Source: Candidatus Hydrogenedentota bacterium
GTDB lineage: Bacteria > Hydrogenedentota > Hydrogenedentia > Hydrogenedentales > JAEUWI01
Assembly: GCA_019637335.1 (NCBI GenBank)
Contig: JAHBVV010000034.1
Location: forward strand, 1 to 64,000
Length of the DNA: 64,000 bases
Reading direction: 5' to 3'
Shown here: piece after piece, positions 1 to 7,627 of the stretch
Layout of the letters: each line of letters opens with the position of its first letter
Numbering within the stretch: position 1 is the first letter of the stretch
The notes under the pieces: model-generated
Told to the model about the DNA's origin: nothing
The model's input: the letters and a program-made list of their open reading frames with translations, nothing else
The model's database searches: none
Made by a program: the position numbers and the translations under genes

Positions 1-290
1 CTTTTTTGGTGGGTTTAGGCTGGAGGGCAGTTGAGAGTTGACAGTTGACAGTTGACAGTTGACAGTTGACGGCAGGGGCGGCAGGCGCGGCAGGGGCGGG
101 GTGGACAAGGGACAGCTTGACGCCTAAAGCCTCCAGCCTCCAGCCTCCAGCCTCCAGCCTACAGCCTACAGCCTACAGCCTCCAGCCTACAGCCTACAGC
201 CTGACGCCTCCAGCCTCCAGCCTCCAGCCTACAGCCTACAGCCTATTCGCGCATCTCCCCACAACAAAAAGTTGATCCGGCGCCCGTCCA
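1..290. repeat. Heptad tandem-repeat region, no gene
   Basis: Two heptanucleotide arrays fill this stretch. The first (about 36-72) repeats GTTGACA. The second (about 120-243) repeats CAGCCTC or CAGCCTA variants. Between them lies a GGCAGGGGC-type run. Frames through the region translate only to repetitive peptides and I see no credible gene. The GTTGACA unit recurs at 51730-51812 and the GGCTTTA/GGCTGGA form near 55118-55150, so these are dispersed families. Confidence 0.85.
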
Positions 291-301
291 TTGAGTAGAC
301 T
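272..301 (+). promoter_or_regulatory. Probable sigma70-type promoter of tRNA-Leu
   Basis: TTGATC at 272-277 and TAGACT at 296-301 are separated by 18 bp, and the mature tRNA 5' end lies 12 bp after the -10 element. Position and spacing suit a tRNA promoter, but this is an inference from sequence only. Confidence 0.45.
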
Positions 302-312
302 ATGCGTCCCTT

Positions 313-401
313 GCCGGAGTGGTGAAATTGGCAGACACGCATGGTTCAGGTCCATGTGCTCTTTACTGGGCGTGGAGGTTCAAGTCCTCTCTCCGGCACC
401 A
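313..401 (+). tRNA. tRNA-Leu (anticodon CAG)
   Basis: The sequence folds as a class II tRNA. The acceptor arm GCCGGAG (313-319) pairs with CTCCGGC (391-397), followed by discriminator A398 and an encoded CCA (399-401). The anticodon stem CATGG/CCATG encloses the loop TTCAGGT (345-351), giving anticodon CAG at 347-349, which reads CUG. A long variable arm and a TTCAAGT T-loop are present, as expected for tRNA-Leu. CUG is a natural major leucine codon in a high-G+C genome. Confidence 0.95.
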
Positions 402-416
402 TTATTGACATTGCAG

Positions 417-452
417 GCCCCAGGGTGGCATAACCACCTTGGGGCTTGTTCT
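417..452 (+). terminator. Intrinsic terminator after tRNA-Leu
   Basis: A 12-bp stem (417-428 with 434-445, one G-U pair) and a 5-nt loop are followed by the T-rich run TTGTTCT. It lies 16 bp after the tRNA and would end its transcript. Confidence 0.7.
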
Positions 453-587
453 ATGGTGCGCCGCCCTGTCGTGCGGGCTGGCGCGCGGTTCGGGGGGAGA
501 CACGCCGGTATGGCTCCGTGGGGGGCGCCCTGGCCGGGACGCGAATGCAGGAAATGGGAACGAGGACAGGGGCAGGAGTATTACTTC

Positions 588-1016
588 ATGCTGGAATGGA
601 TCAATCCCGAGAGCGACATCGCCGTATTCGTGCAAATCGAAAACGAGGTGCGCTTTGCGATCGCCTCGGGAGCCCTCAAGGGCGGCGACAAGCTGCCGCC
701 CGTGCGCGCCGTGGCGGAACGCCTCAAACTGAATCCCAATACCGTGGCGAAGGCCTACCGCGATCTTGAGATCACCGGTCTGGTCTACTCGCGCCGCGGC
801 ATGGGCATCTTCGTCCGCGATGGCGTCGCCGCCAAGTGCAAGTCGGATTGCCACGAGGACATCGCGCAGAAGATGCACACGGTAATCGCCGAAGCGAAGG
901 CGGCGGGCTTGAAGGAATCCGATATCCGGAACCTGACCAAAGCCTGCTTCGCCGCCAAGGCCGCGCCCTACGCAACGGCGCCCCGGAGCGTGCTGGCCGC
1001 GCTCAAGGGCAAATAA
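588..1016 (+). CDS. GntR family transcriptional regulator, YtrA subfamily
   Basis: The 142-residue protein has an N-terminal winged helix-turn-helix (about residues 10-75) with the GntR pattern LPPVRAVAERL, NPNTVAKAYRDLE and GLVYSRRGMGIFV. The short helical C-terminal tail of about 65 residues is the size of the YtrA group, which lacks a large ligand-binding domain. I chose the ATG at 588 because AGGAG lies at 574-578 and the domain starts just after it; a longer upstream frame would run through the tRNA. YtrA-type proteins usually repress nearby transporter or stress genes. Here the next gene is glpK, 129 bp downstream on the same strand, so control of glycerol catabolism is possible but unproven. 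Confidence 0.88.
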   Translation: MLEWINPESDIAVFVQIENEVRFAIASGALKGGDKLPPVRAVAERLKLNPNTVAKAYRDLEITGLVYSRRGMGIFVRDGVAAKCKSDCHEDIAQKMHTVIAEAKAAGLKESDIRNLTKACFAAKAAPYATAPRSVLAALKGK

Positions 1017-1145
1017 GCCGCTCGCGGAGTTCGCGCAGTTGGTCTTGCGGGCGCCGCCGGTGTATGGTGGAGGCCTGACAGGCGGAGTGTTGCGCGCGGT
1101 GTGATGGGCGCGCCTGCGCGCGTCCGCCCCAGCCAGGGGAACGCC

Positions 1146-2636
1146 ATGCGCTACGTACTCGCATTGGATCAGGGCACCACCAGCTCGCGCGCGCTGCTCT
1201 TTGGCCCGGACGGCCAGATTGCGGGTGTCGCCCAGACGGAATTCACGCAGCACTATCCCCGCCCGGGCTGGGTGGAGCACGATCCGGAAGAGATCTGGCG
1301 CACCCAGCTGGATGTCGCGCGGAAGGTCCTTGAGGAACAGGGGCTTGCCGCCGGGGATATCGCCGCGATCGGCATTACCAACCAGCGGGAGACGGCGGTC
1401 GTCTGGGATCGCGCGACCGGGAAGCCGCTGGGCAACGCCATTGTCTGGCAGGACCGCCGGACCGCGAGCCACTGCGACCGATTGCGCGAGGAGGGCCACG
1501 CCCGGCTGTTTCAGGAGAAGACCGGCCTTGTGCTCGACGCCTATTTCTCCGGCACGAAGCTCGCCTGGATCCTCGAAAACACCGAGGGTGCGCGGGAACG
1601 CGCCGAAGCCGACGAGCTCGCCTTCGGGACGGTCGATTCGTGGCTCGTGTGGAACCTGACCGGCGGGCGCCTGCACCTCACCGACGCCTCGAACGCCAGC
1701 CGGACCCTGCTCTTCAATATCCACACCGGCGCGTGGGACGATGAGATCCTCGAAGTGCTGAACATCCCGCGATCCATGCTGCCCGAGGTGTGCGATTCCA
1801 GCGCGGTGTACGGCGAGACCGATGCCGACCTGCTCGGCGCGCCCATTCCCGTCGCCGGCATCGCGGGCGACCAGCACGCCGCGCTCTTCGGCCAGCAGTG
1901 CATCGAGCCCGGCATGGCGAAGAACACCTACGGCACCGGCTGCTTCGTGCTGATGCACACCGGCGCCGATGCGGTCGCCTCGAAGAACAACCTGCTGACG
2001 ACGGTCGCCTGGCGCCTGAACGGCCGGCTCGAATACGCCCTTGAGGGCAGTATTTTCATCGCGGGGGCCGCCGTGCAGTGGCTGCGCGACGAGCTGGGCA
2101 TCTTTCAGGCCGCGCCCGATGTCGAGGCGCTGGCCGCGTCCGTGCCCGACAACGGCGGGGTCTACTTCGTGCCGGCCTTCGTCGGTCTCGGCGCGCCCCA
2201 CTGGGACCAGTACGCCCGGGGGGCCATCCTCGGCCTCACGCGCGGGTCCAACAAGGCCCACATCGCCCGCGCCGCCCTGGAGAGTATCGCCTTCCAGGCC
2301 GCCGACGTGCTGGAGGCCATGGAAGCCGATGCGGGGCGGCCCGTCGCGGAGCTGCGGGTGGACGGCGGCGCCGCCGCCAACGATTTGCTCATGCAGATTC
2401 AGGCGGACCTGCTCCAGGCGCCGGTTGTGCGCGCGCAGGTCTTCGAGACGACCGCCCTGGGGGCGGCCTACCTCGCCGGGCTCGCGACCGGATTCTGGAA
2501 GGATCGGGAAACCATCGCCGCGCAGTGGCAGGCGGCGGGCCGTTTCGAACCCCAAATGAAACCGGCCGATCGCGACGCACTCCACGCGGGCTGGCGGAAA
2601 GCCCTCGAGCGCGCGAAGCACTGGGAGGACGGATGA
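1146..2636 (+). CDS. glpK: Glycerol kinase
   Basis: This 496-residue FGGY-family kinase phosphorylates glycerol to sn-glycerol 3-phosphate with ATP in the cytoplasm. The N-terminal phosphate-binding motif [12 protein letters not shown] starts at Asp8. Later motifs include [11 protein letters not shown], the [11 protein letters not shown] segment and the C-terminal [16 protein letters not shown] and [15 protein letters not shown] segments typical of GlpK. Length matches the family (about 500). The start at 1146 gives the standard [13 protein letters not shown]-terminus; an ATG at 1101 would add an unrelated 15-residue leader. glpD follows after a 115-bp gap on the same strand, giving a two-step route to dihydroxyacetone phosphate. 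No glpF facilitator is present in the window. Confidence 0.97.
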   Translation: MRYVLALDQGTTSSRALLFGPDGQIAGVAQTEFTQHYPRPGWVEHDPEEIWRTQLDVARKVLEEQGLAAGDIAAIGITNQRETAVVWDRATGKPLGNAIVWQDRRTASHCDRLREEGHARLFQEKTGLVLDAYFSGTKLAWILENTEGARERAEADELAFGTVDSWLVWNLTGGRLHLTDASNASRTLLFNIHTGAWDDEILEVLNIPRSMLPEVCDSSAVYGETDADLLGAPIPVAGIAGDQHAALFGQQCIEPGMAKNTYGTGCFVLMHTGADAVASKNNLLTTVAWRLNGRLEYALEGSIFIAGAAVQWLRDELGIFQAAPDVEALAASVPDNGGVYFVPAFVGLGAPHWDQYARGAILGLTRGSNKAHIARAALESIAFQAADVLEAMEADAGRPVAELRVDGGAAANDLLMQIQADLLQAPVVRAQVFETTALGAAYLAGLATGFWKDRETIAAQWQAAGRFEPQMKPADRDALHAGWRKALERAKHWEDG

Positions 2637-2751
2637 ACGCATCGCTGGCCAATCGCGCACCGGCGCGAGGCCCCACTGCAATTACCGGCCTGTCCATCGC
2701 TCCAGTTCCTGCCGTCCGTGTAACCCAGGCCCAGGAGGCGCCATCCACGCC

Positions 2752-4311
2752 ATGAAACGCGAAGACATGATTGCCCAGCTTGAAGATCACCGCCAGCCCT
2801 GGGATCTGGCCATCATCGGCGGCGGGGCCACCGGCCTCGGCATCGCCATTGACGCGGCGGCGCGCGGCTACAAGACGCTTCTTCTTGAGCGCCGCGATTT
2901 CGCCCAGGGCACGTCCAGCCGCAGCACCAAGCTCGTGCACGGCGGCGTGCGCTATCTCCAGCAGGGCAACATTCCGCTTGTCATGGAGGCGCTCAAGGAA
3001 CGCGGGATACTCCGGCAGAACGCCCCGCACCTCGTGCGCGACCAGCCCTTTGTCGTGCCCAACTACGACTGGTGGGAGGCCCCCTTCTACGGCATCGGCA
3101 TGCGCGTGTACGATCTCCTCGCCGGCCGCTATGGCTTCGGCCCGTCGCGCAATCTATCGCGCGAGGAGACCATTGAACGCCTCCCCACCATCGAAACCGA
3201 GGGGTTGCGCGGCGGCGTCGTCTACCACGACGGCCAGTTCGACGACGCGCGCCTGGCCATCAACATGGCGGAAACCGCCGCGGAGCAGGGCGCGGTGCTG
3301 CTGAACTACATGCCGGTCACCCGCCTCATGATCACCGGCGACATCGTCACCGGGGTGGTCGCGCGCGATGCCGAAACCGATACCGAATACGAGATCGCCG
3401 CGCGCGCCGTGATCAACGCCACCGGCCCTTTCAGTGATGCTGTGCGCCGTATGGAAGATCCCGAAGCCCCCGCGCTCATCGCGCCAAGCCAGGGCGTCCA
3501 CCTCGTGCTGCCGAAGGAGTTCCTCCCCGGCGAGAACGCCATCATGGTCCCGCACACCGACGACGGGCGCGTGCTCTTCGCCATCCCCTGGCGCGGCCAC
3601 GTGGTCGTCGGCACGACGGACACCCCCATTGACGACATCCCCGAGGAGCCGCACGCCTTCCCCGAGGAGATCGAATTCCTCATGGGCCACGCCGCGCGCT
3701 ACCTGTCGCGCGATCCCGGCCCGGAGGACGTGCGCAGCGTTTTCGTTGGCATCCGACCGCTGGTCCGTGCGGCGGGCGCCGAAAACACCGCCGCCCTCTC
3801 GCGCGATCACAGCCTGATGATCTCCCGGGGCGGGCTTGTCAGCATCGGCGGCGGGAAATGGACCACCTACCGCCACATGGCCGAGGATGCAGTCGACCAG
3901 GCCGCCACCCTCGCCGGGCTGCCCGAACGCCCCTGCGTTACGCGCAACCTCAACATCCACGGTTACCATCAGCACGCGAGCGAATTCGGCGAACTCGCGG
4001 TCTACGGTTCCGACGCGGTCGAGATTCGCGCGATCGTCCGGGAAGACGCCACGTGGGCGGAGCCGATTCACCCCGCCCTGCCCGTTACCGGCGCGGAGAT
4101 TGTATGGGCGGCCCGCGAGGAAATGGCGCGGACCCTGGAGGACGTGCTCTCCCGCCGGACCCGCGCGCTCTTGTTCAATGCGCGCGCCAGCATGGAAGCC
4201 GCGCCCGCCGCCGCGCACATCCTCGCGCTCGTCCTCGGCCGCGACGAAGCCTGGCAGCACGCGCAGGTTGAAGCGTTCCGCGCACTGGCGGAGGGGTATA
4301 TGCTGCCGTAG
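2752..4311 (+). CDS. glpD: Aerobic glycerol-3-phosphate dehydrogenase (FAD)
   Basis: The protein (519 residues) oxidises sn-glycerol 3-phosphate to dihydroxyacetone phosphate and passes electrons to the quinone pool at the inner membrane. The FAD-binding Rossmann motif IIGGGATGLG lies at residues 21-30, followed by the family signatures TSSRSTKLVHGGVRYLQQG and, further on, IPWRGHVVVGTTDT. AGGAGG at 2733-2738 precedes the ATG by 13 bp. The length and C-terminal helical domain are normal for GlpD. With glpK it forms a glycerol-use pair. A short GC-rich hairpin follows the stop codon but has no T-run. Confidence 0.96.
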   Translation: MKREDMIAQLEDHRQPWDLAIIGGGATGLGIAIDAAARGYKTLLLERRDFAQGTSSRSTKLVHGGVRYLQQGNIPLVMEALKERGILRQNAPHLVRDQPFVVPNYDWWEAPFYGIGMRVYDLLAGRYGFGPSRNLSREETIERLPTIETEGLRGGVVYHDGQFDDARLAINMAETAAEQGAVLLNYMPVTRLMITGDIVTGVVARDAETDTEYEIAARAVINATGPFSDAVRRMEDPEAPALIAPSQGVHLVLPKEFLPGENAIMVPHTDDGRVLFAIPWRGHVVVGTTDTPIDDIPEEPHAFPEEIEFLMGHAARYLSRDPGPEDVRSVFVGIRPLVRAAGAENTAALSRDHSLMISRGGLVSIGGGKWTTYRHMAEDAVDQAATLAGLPERPCVTRNLNIHGYHQHASEFGELAVYGSDAVEIRAIVREDATWAEPIHPALPVTGAEIVWAAREEMARTLEDVLSRRTRALLFNARASMEAAPAAAHILALVLGRDEAWQHAQVEAFRALAEGYMLP

Positions 4312-4361
4312 GGGGGGTGAACCCCCGAAGTCCGGGCATCGAGAATCAGTGGAAAACGGCT

Positions 4362-4695
4362 GTGCCACGCGATTCCGCTTCAGGCGGATTCGTGTGCCCG
4401 TCCTCCAGCGCGCCCGGAGCATTCCAGACGCACGCCGGCCCGCGGCTTGTTCCAGCCGCTCACGCTTTTCGTGCGCCATGTCGCCCGCTTGATGAACGAC
4501 GGGCACACGAATCGGCGGCGCCGAATCGCGTGGCACGGGACAGGCCTCCGTGTTTTCAATACGGGCGATTTATGGATGGGATCCGCCAGCGCGCGGCGTA
4601 GTTCAGCCGCTTACGTTTTTCGTGCGCCATGTCACCCGCTTTTGGAAGGACGGGCACACGAATCGGCGGCGCCGAATCGCGTGGCACGGGACAGG
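4362..4695. repeat. Interspersed palindromic repeat cluster (three copies)
   Basis: Two direct copies of a block of about 104 bp lie at 4442-4545 and 4592-4695. Each contains GTGCGCCATGTC and ends in the core GGGCACACGAATCGGCGGCG followed by CCGAATCGCGTGGCACGGGA. The core is itself an inverted repeat centred on GGCGGCGCC. An inverted copy of the core occurs at 4362-4402, and a fourth diverged copy at 30930-30967. No gene is seen in the 4312-4697 gap. Confidence 0.85.
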
Positions 4696-4697
4696 GT

Positions 4698-5732
4698 TCA
4701 CCCCAGATTCGCAAGGTCCGCCAGCAGCGCGTCCACGTCTTCCGGCGCGGTGTTCCAGGAGCACATGAAGCGCGCGCCGCCGCCGCCGATGAACTCGTAG
4801 AAACGCCACCCCTTCGCTCGCAGGACCTTCGCCACTGGGGCATTCAAGCGCGCGAAGACGGCGTTGGCCTCGCGCGGGTAGAGCAGAGCGACGCCCAGGC
4901 GCGTGAAACCTTGCGCGAGTTGTTCCGCCCGGGCGTTCGCGTGCGCCGCGTGCCGCAGGTAGGCGCCGCTCTCCAGCACGCCGAGAAAGGGCGCGGCGAG
5001 AAAGCGCATTTTCGAGCCCAGCTGACCCGCCTGCTTGCAGCGGTAGCCGAATTCCTCGGCCAGATCCTTCCGGAAAAAGACGACGGCCTCGCCCGCGGCC
5101 AGGCCGGCCTTCGTGCCGCCGAGACAGAGCACGTCCACGCCCGCCTCCCACGTGATGGCGCGCGGCGGGACCCCGAGCGATGCGATCGCGTTGGGCAGGC
5201 GCGATCCGTCGAGGTGGATCCGAAGGCCATATTTTCGCGCCAGCGCCCAGACGTTCCGGAGCTCTTCGGGCGTGTACACCGTGCCCGATTCGGTGGCCTG
5301 GGTGATGCTGATGACGCGCGGCTTCGGGTAGTGGATATCCTGCCGCCGGGTGATCTGGTGTTCCAGCGCCGCCAGGTCCACTTTTCCGTTTGCTCCGCCC
5401 ACGGTCAGGATCTTCGTTCCGTTGGAGAAGAATTCCGGCGCGCCGCACTCGTCCGTCTCCACGTGGGCGCGCTCGTGGCACAGCACGCTGTGGTAGCTCT
5501 CGCAGAGGCTCGCCAGCGCCAGCGAATTCGCCGCGGTGCCGTTGAACACGAAGAACACTTCGCAATCCACCTCGAAGAAATCGCGGATGGCGTCGGCCGC
5601 CGCGCGGGTGTAGCCGTCCTCGCCATAGGCCGGGGCGAAGCCCGTGTTCGCGCGATCCAGCGCGGCCCAGGCCTCCGGACAGATCCCGCTGGCGTTGTCA
5701 CTGGCGAAGGCGTCGTAATTCGGCTCGGGCAT
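4698..5732 (-). CDS. Low-specificity L-threonine aldolase / beta-eliminating lyase family
   Basis: This 344-residue fold-type I PLP enzyme probably cleaves L-threonine or L-allo-threonine to glycine and acetaldehyde in the cytosol. The PLP lysine is K208 in CLGGTKAG, and the cofactor-binding Asp lies in HLDGSR (about 173-178). SDNASGICPE near the N-terminus and FNGTAANSLAL (about 63-73) are family features. The ATG at 5732 is favoured because AAAAGGAG lies just upstream; a longer frame extends to 6092 without family similarity. It stands alone, with repeats on one side and a phosphoesterase gene on the other, both on the minus strand. Related beta-eliminating lyases cannot be fully excluded. 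Confidence 0.85.
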   Translation of the reverse strand: MPEPNYDAFASDNASGICPEAWAALDRANTGFAPAYGEDGYTRAAADAIRDFFEVDCEVFFVFNGTAANSLALASLCESYHSVLCHERAHVETDECGAPEFFSNGTKILTVGGANGKVDLAALEHQITRRQDIHYPKPRVISITQATESGTVYTPEELRNVWALARKYGLRIHLDGSRLPNAIASLGVPPRAITWEAGVDVLCLGGTKAGLAAGEAVVFFRKDLAEEFGYRCKQAGQLGSKMRFLAAPFLGVLESGAYLRHAAHANARAEQLAQGFTRLGVALLYPREANAVFARLNAPVAKVLRAKGWRFYEFIGGGGARFMCSWNTAPEDVDALLADLANLG

Positions 5733-5806
5733 GTGGTCTCCTTTTGCTTGGCGCGTTCCTCCCCGTAGACCGCCCGCCATGCATACCGCGGCGCGCCCGC
5801 GGGCTG

Positions 5807-6973
5807 CTAGCGGCGGTTGCCCGGCCTCACGCGCCCGGGCCATTCCGATTGGTCCAGCGTGGTTCCGTCGAGCCCTTTCAGCTTCACCGTCATCCGCTCG
5901 CCCTCCCGGGGAATCTCGATCAGGATGTACGACGGATCCGGGCTGAAGAACTTCGATCCCGCGCGGTCCCGGTAGTCGTCGCCGGACTTGAGCCCCGCGT
6001 TGAAATAGGGGAAGCCCTTCACCTCGGCGCGCTCCGCGAAGCTGCCAAAGCCAGATAGTGCGGCGGAACCCTGGCGAATGGCGGTTTCCCACGCGCCGCC
6101 CGCCGCCGAGCGCACGTTGGCGTTGGACTCGTTGTAGTACGTGATCAGGAAGCGCTGGTGGCGGTTGCGGATCGCGTCGCGGTACCAGCGAAACTGTTCG
6201 GAGGCGCGATCGAGCGGGAGGCAGCTTTGCCGGGGCGTGCCGACATCGCGGATGTGGCTCAGGTCCAGCGCGATCAGCCCGACGCCGAACGCCGGCACGT
6301 CGAATTGATAGTAGCGCCCGTCACCCGGGAGCGGAAAGAAGGCGCGGAAGGCGGTCGCTTCCAAGTCGTACAGCGGCGATTCGTTCTCGTCTTCCAGATA
6401 GCGGATCTGGCGATCGTGGTTTCCCAGGGCCGGCAGAAAGGGCGTCCGCGCGAAGAGATCCGGATAGAGGCCCACCAGGCGCGAGAACGGCGCCGTGTAT
6501 CCGGGCGCGCCCGGCGACTCCAGCGAGGCCACGTCGATCACCATATCCCCGCAGGAAAGCAGCAGGTGCGGGTCATCCGCCAGGACCGCATCCAGGGACG
6601 GCCAGAGGTACCAGTTGGCCGCCGCCGCAATGCGCAGCGTGTCCCCCGAGTAGGACTTCACGGGGAACACCGCGGATTGCGCGTCGCCCGCCGTCACGCG
6701 GTAGTACAGCGCGCCCTCGGCGGGGAACGGGATAGACACGTGGTGTAATTGCACGGGCTCGGCGCGCTCGACCGATTCGCCCAGGGCTTCCGTGGGGCCG
6801 TACTCCACGCGCGACGGGCCCGGGGCGTCCGTTTCCCAATTCACCATCAGCTTGGACGGATCGCCGGTTTCGTGTGTGAGCCAGAGGCGCGTGATATCGG
6901 CCGCGTGCGCGTTTCGGGAGGCGGCGGAAAGGCACAACATCGCAATGAGGCAGGGAAAACGGTGGAGCGACAT
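5807..6973 (-). CDS. Exported metallophosphoesterase-like protein with missing catalytic motifs
   Basis: The 388-residue protein starts with a signal peptide (about residues 1-24, ending AHAAD). A fibronectin-III-like domain follows (about 25-105), then a calcineurin-like phosphoesterase domain as in purple acid phosphatases. Two metal-ligand motifs are visible: CGDMV and GNHD at 184-187. The first ligand motif (normally DxH or DxG) is replaced by AAAANWYLW. The late His motifs (normally an isolated H, then GHxH) are not found; ITYYNESN and GFPYFNAG stand in those places. It may therefore be a non-catalytic binding protein or an enzyme with altered metal coordination. It lies upstream of the threonine aldolase on the same strand but 74 bp apart, with no clear coupling. 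Confidence 0.75.
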   Translation of the reverse strand: MSLHRFPCLIAMLCLSAASRNAHAADITRLWLTHETGDPSKLMVNWETDAPGPSRVEYGPTEALGESVERAEPVQLHHVSIPFPAEGALYYRVTAGDAQSAVFPVKSYSGDTLRIAAAANWYLWPSLDAVLADDPHLLLSCGDMVIDVASLESPGAPGYTAPFSRLVGLYPDLFARTPFLPALGNHDRQIRYLEDENESPLYDLEATAFRAFFPLPGDGRYYQFDVPAFGVGLIALDLSHIRDVGTPRQSCLPLDRASEQFRWYRDAIRNRHQRFLITYYNESNANVRSAAGGAWETAIRQGSAALSGFGSFAERAEVKGFPYFNAGLKSGDDYRDRAGSKFFSPDPSYILIEIPREGERMTVKLKGLDGTTLDQSEWPGRVRPGNRR

Positions 6974-7176
6974 GGGCGATCCTCAGGGGTTTCAGAGAGT
7001 TGTTGCTTGTGGCCCGTATTATCCGGCCTGGCGCGATTGAAGACAACAAAACGGGCGGGGCGCGCGGCCGGCTGGCGCGGGCATTGAACACCGCAACAAA
7101 ACCGGTATACACTCCACGCAACACAACATTGTCCCAGGGGGCAGTTTGCCTGGGGCAGACACAAGGGGACCAACCC

Positions 7177-7566
7177 ATGCGCGCATCAAGTCTGCACCTC
7201 CAGCGCAGCGCCGAAGCCCTCCTCGGCTACCTGCGGGGGATCACCTGCGACGGCCACCTCAGCGACCTCGAAATCGCCAACCTCCAGGGCTGGCTCGAAA
7301 CCCACGACGCCCTCCGCCAGCACTGGCCCTTCGACGAACTCAGCGCGCGATTGGAATCCATCCTGCGGGATTCCGTCATCGATGAAGACGAGCGCGCCGA
7401 ACTCCTCGAATGGTGCGCCGACCTATCGCTGGATACCAATCCGGCCTACGATCTCATCGATATGGCCACGCGCCAACTGCACGGCGTCCTCCATGGGATT
7501 CAATCCGACGGCAAGGTCACCGAAGACGAGGTGTACGGCCTCCGGGATTGGCTTTCTGCCAAATAA
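7177..7566 (+). CDS. Small two-repeat helical protein, possibly TerB-like
   Basis: The 129-residue acidic soluble protein contains two similar helical repeats: LLGYLRGITCDGHLSDLEI (about 14-32) and LHGVLHGIQSDGKVTEDEV (about 103-121). The D-G-x-(L/V)-(S/T)-(D/E)-x-E pattern resembles TerB-like helical bundles and the helical segment found beside some BRCT domains. I chose the ATG at 7177, where AGGGGA lies about 7 bp upstream (7164-7169) and the first repeat begins shortly after. Base composition is host-like, unlike the STAND gene 61 bp downstream, so it probably predates that gene's arrival. Function is unknown; the family assignment is tentative. Confidence 0.6.
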   Translation: MRASSLHLQRSAEALLGYLRGITCDGHLSDLEIANLQGWLETHDALRQHWPFDELSARLESILRDSVIDEDERAELLEWCADLSLDTNPAYDLIDMATRQLHGVLHGIQSDGKVTEDEVYGLRDWLSAK

Positions 7567-7627
7567 TTGCGATCACATCGTTTTCAATGCGAAATCTCTA
7601 TCCATCACAAAAAGTGTGAGGTAAAAA

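Noticed and set aside
402-2681. A 759-codon open frame on the minus strand across glpK
   Set aside because: It is antisense to the GntR and glpK genes, shows no domain, and is an artefact of high G+C at third codon positions, as are many long antisense frames in this window.
4312-4335. GC-rich hairpin after glpD as an intrinsic terminator
   Set aside because: The stem GGGGG/CCCCC is short and no T-run follows.
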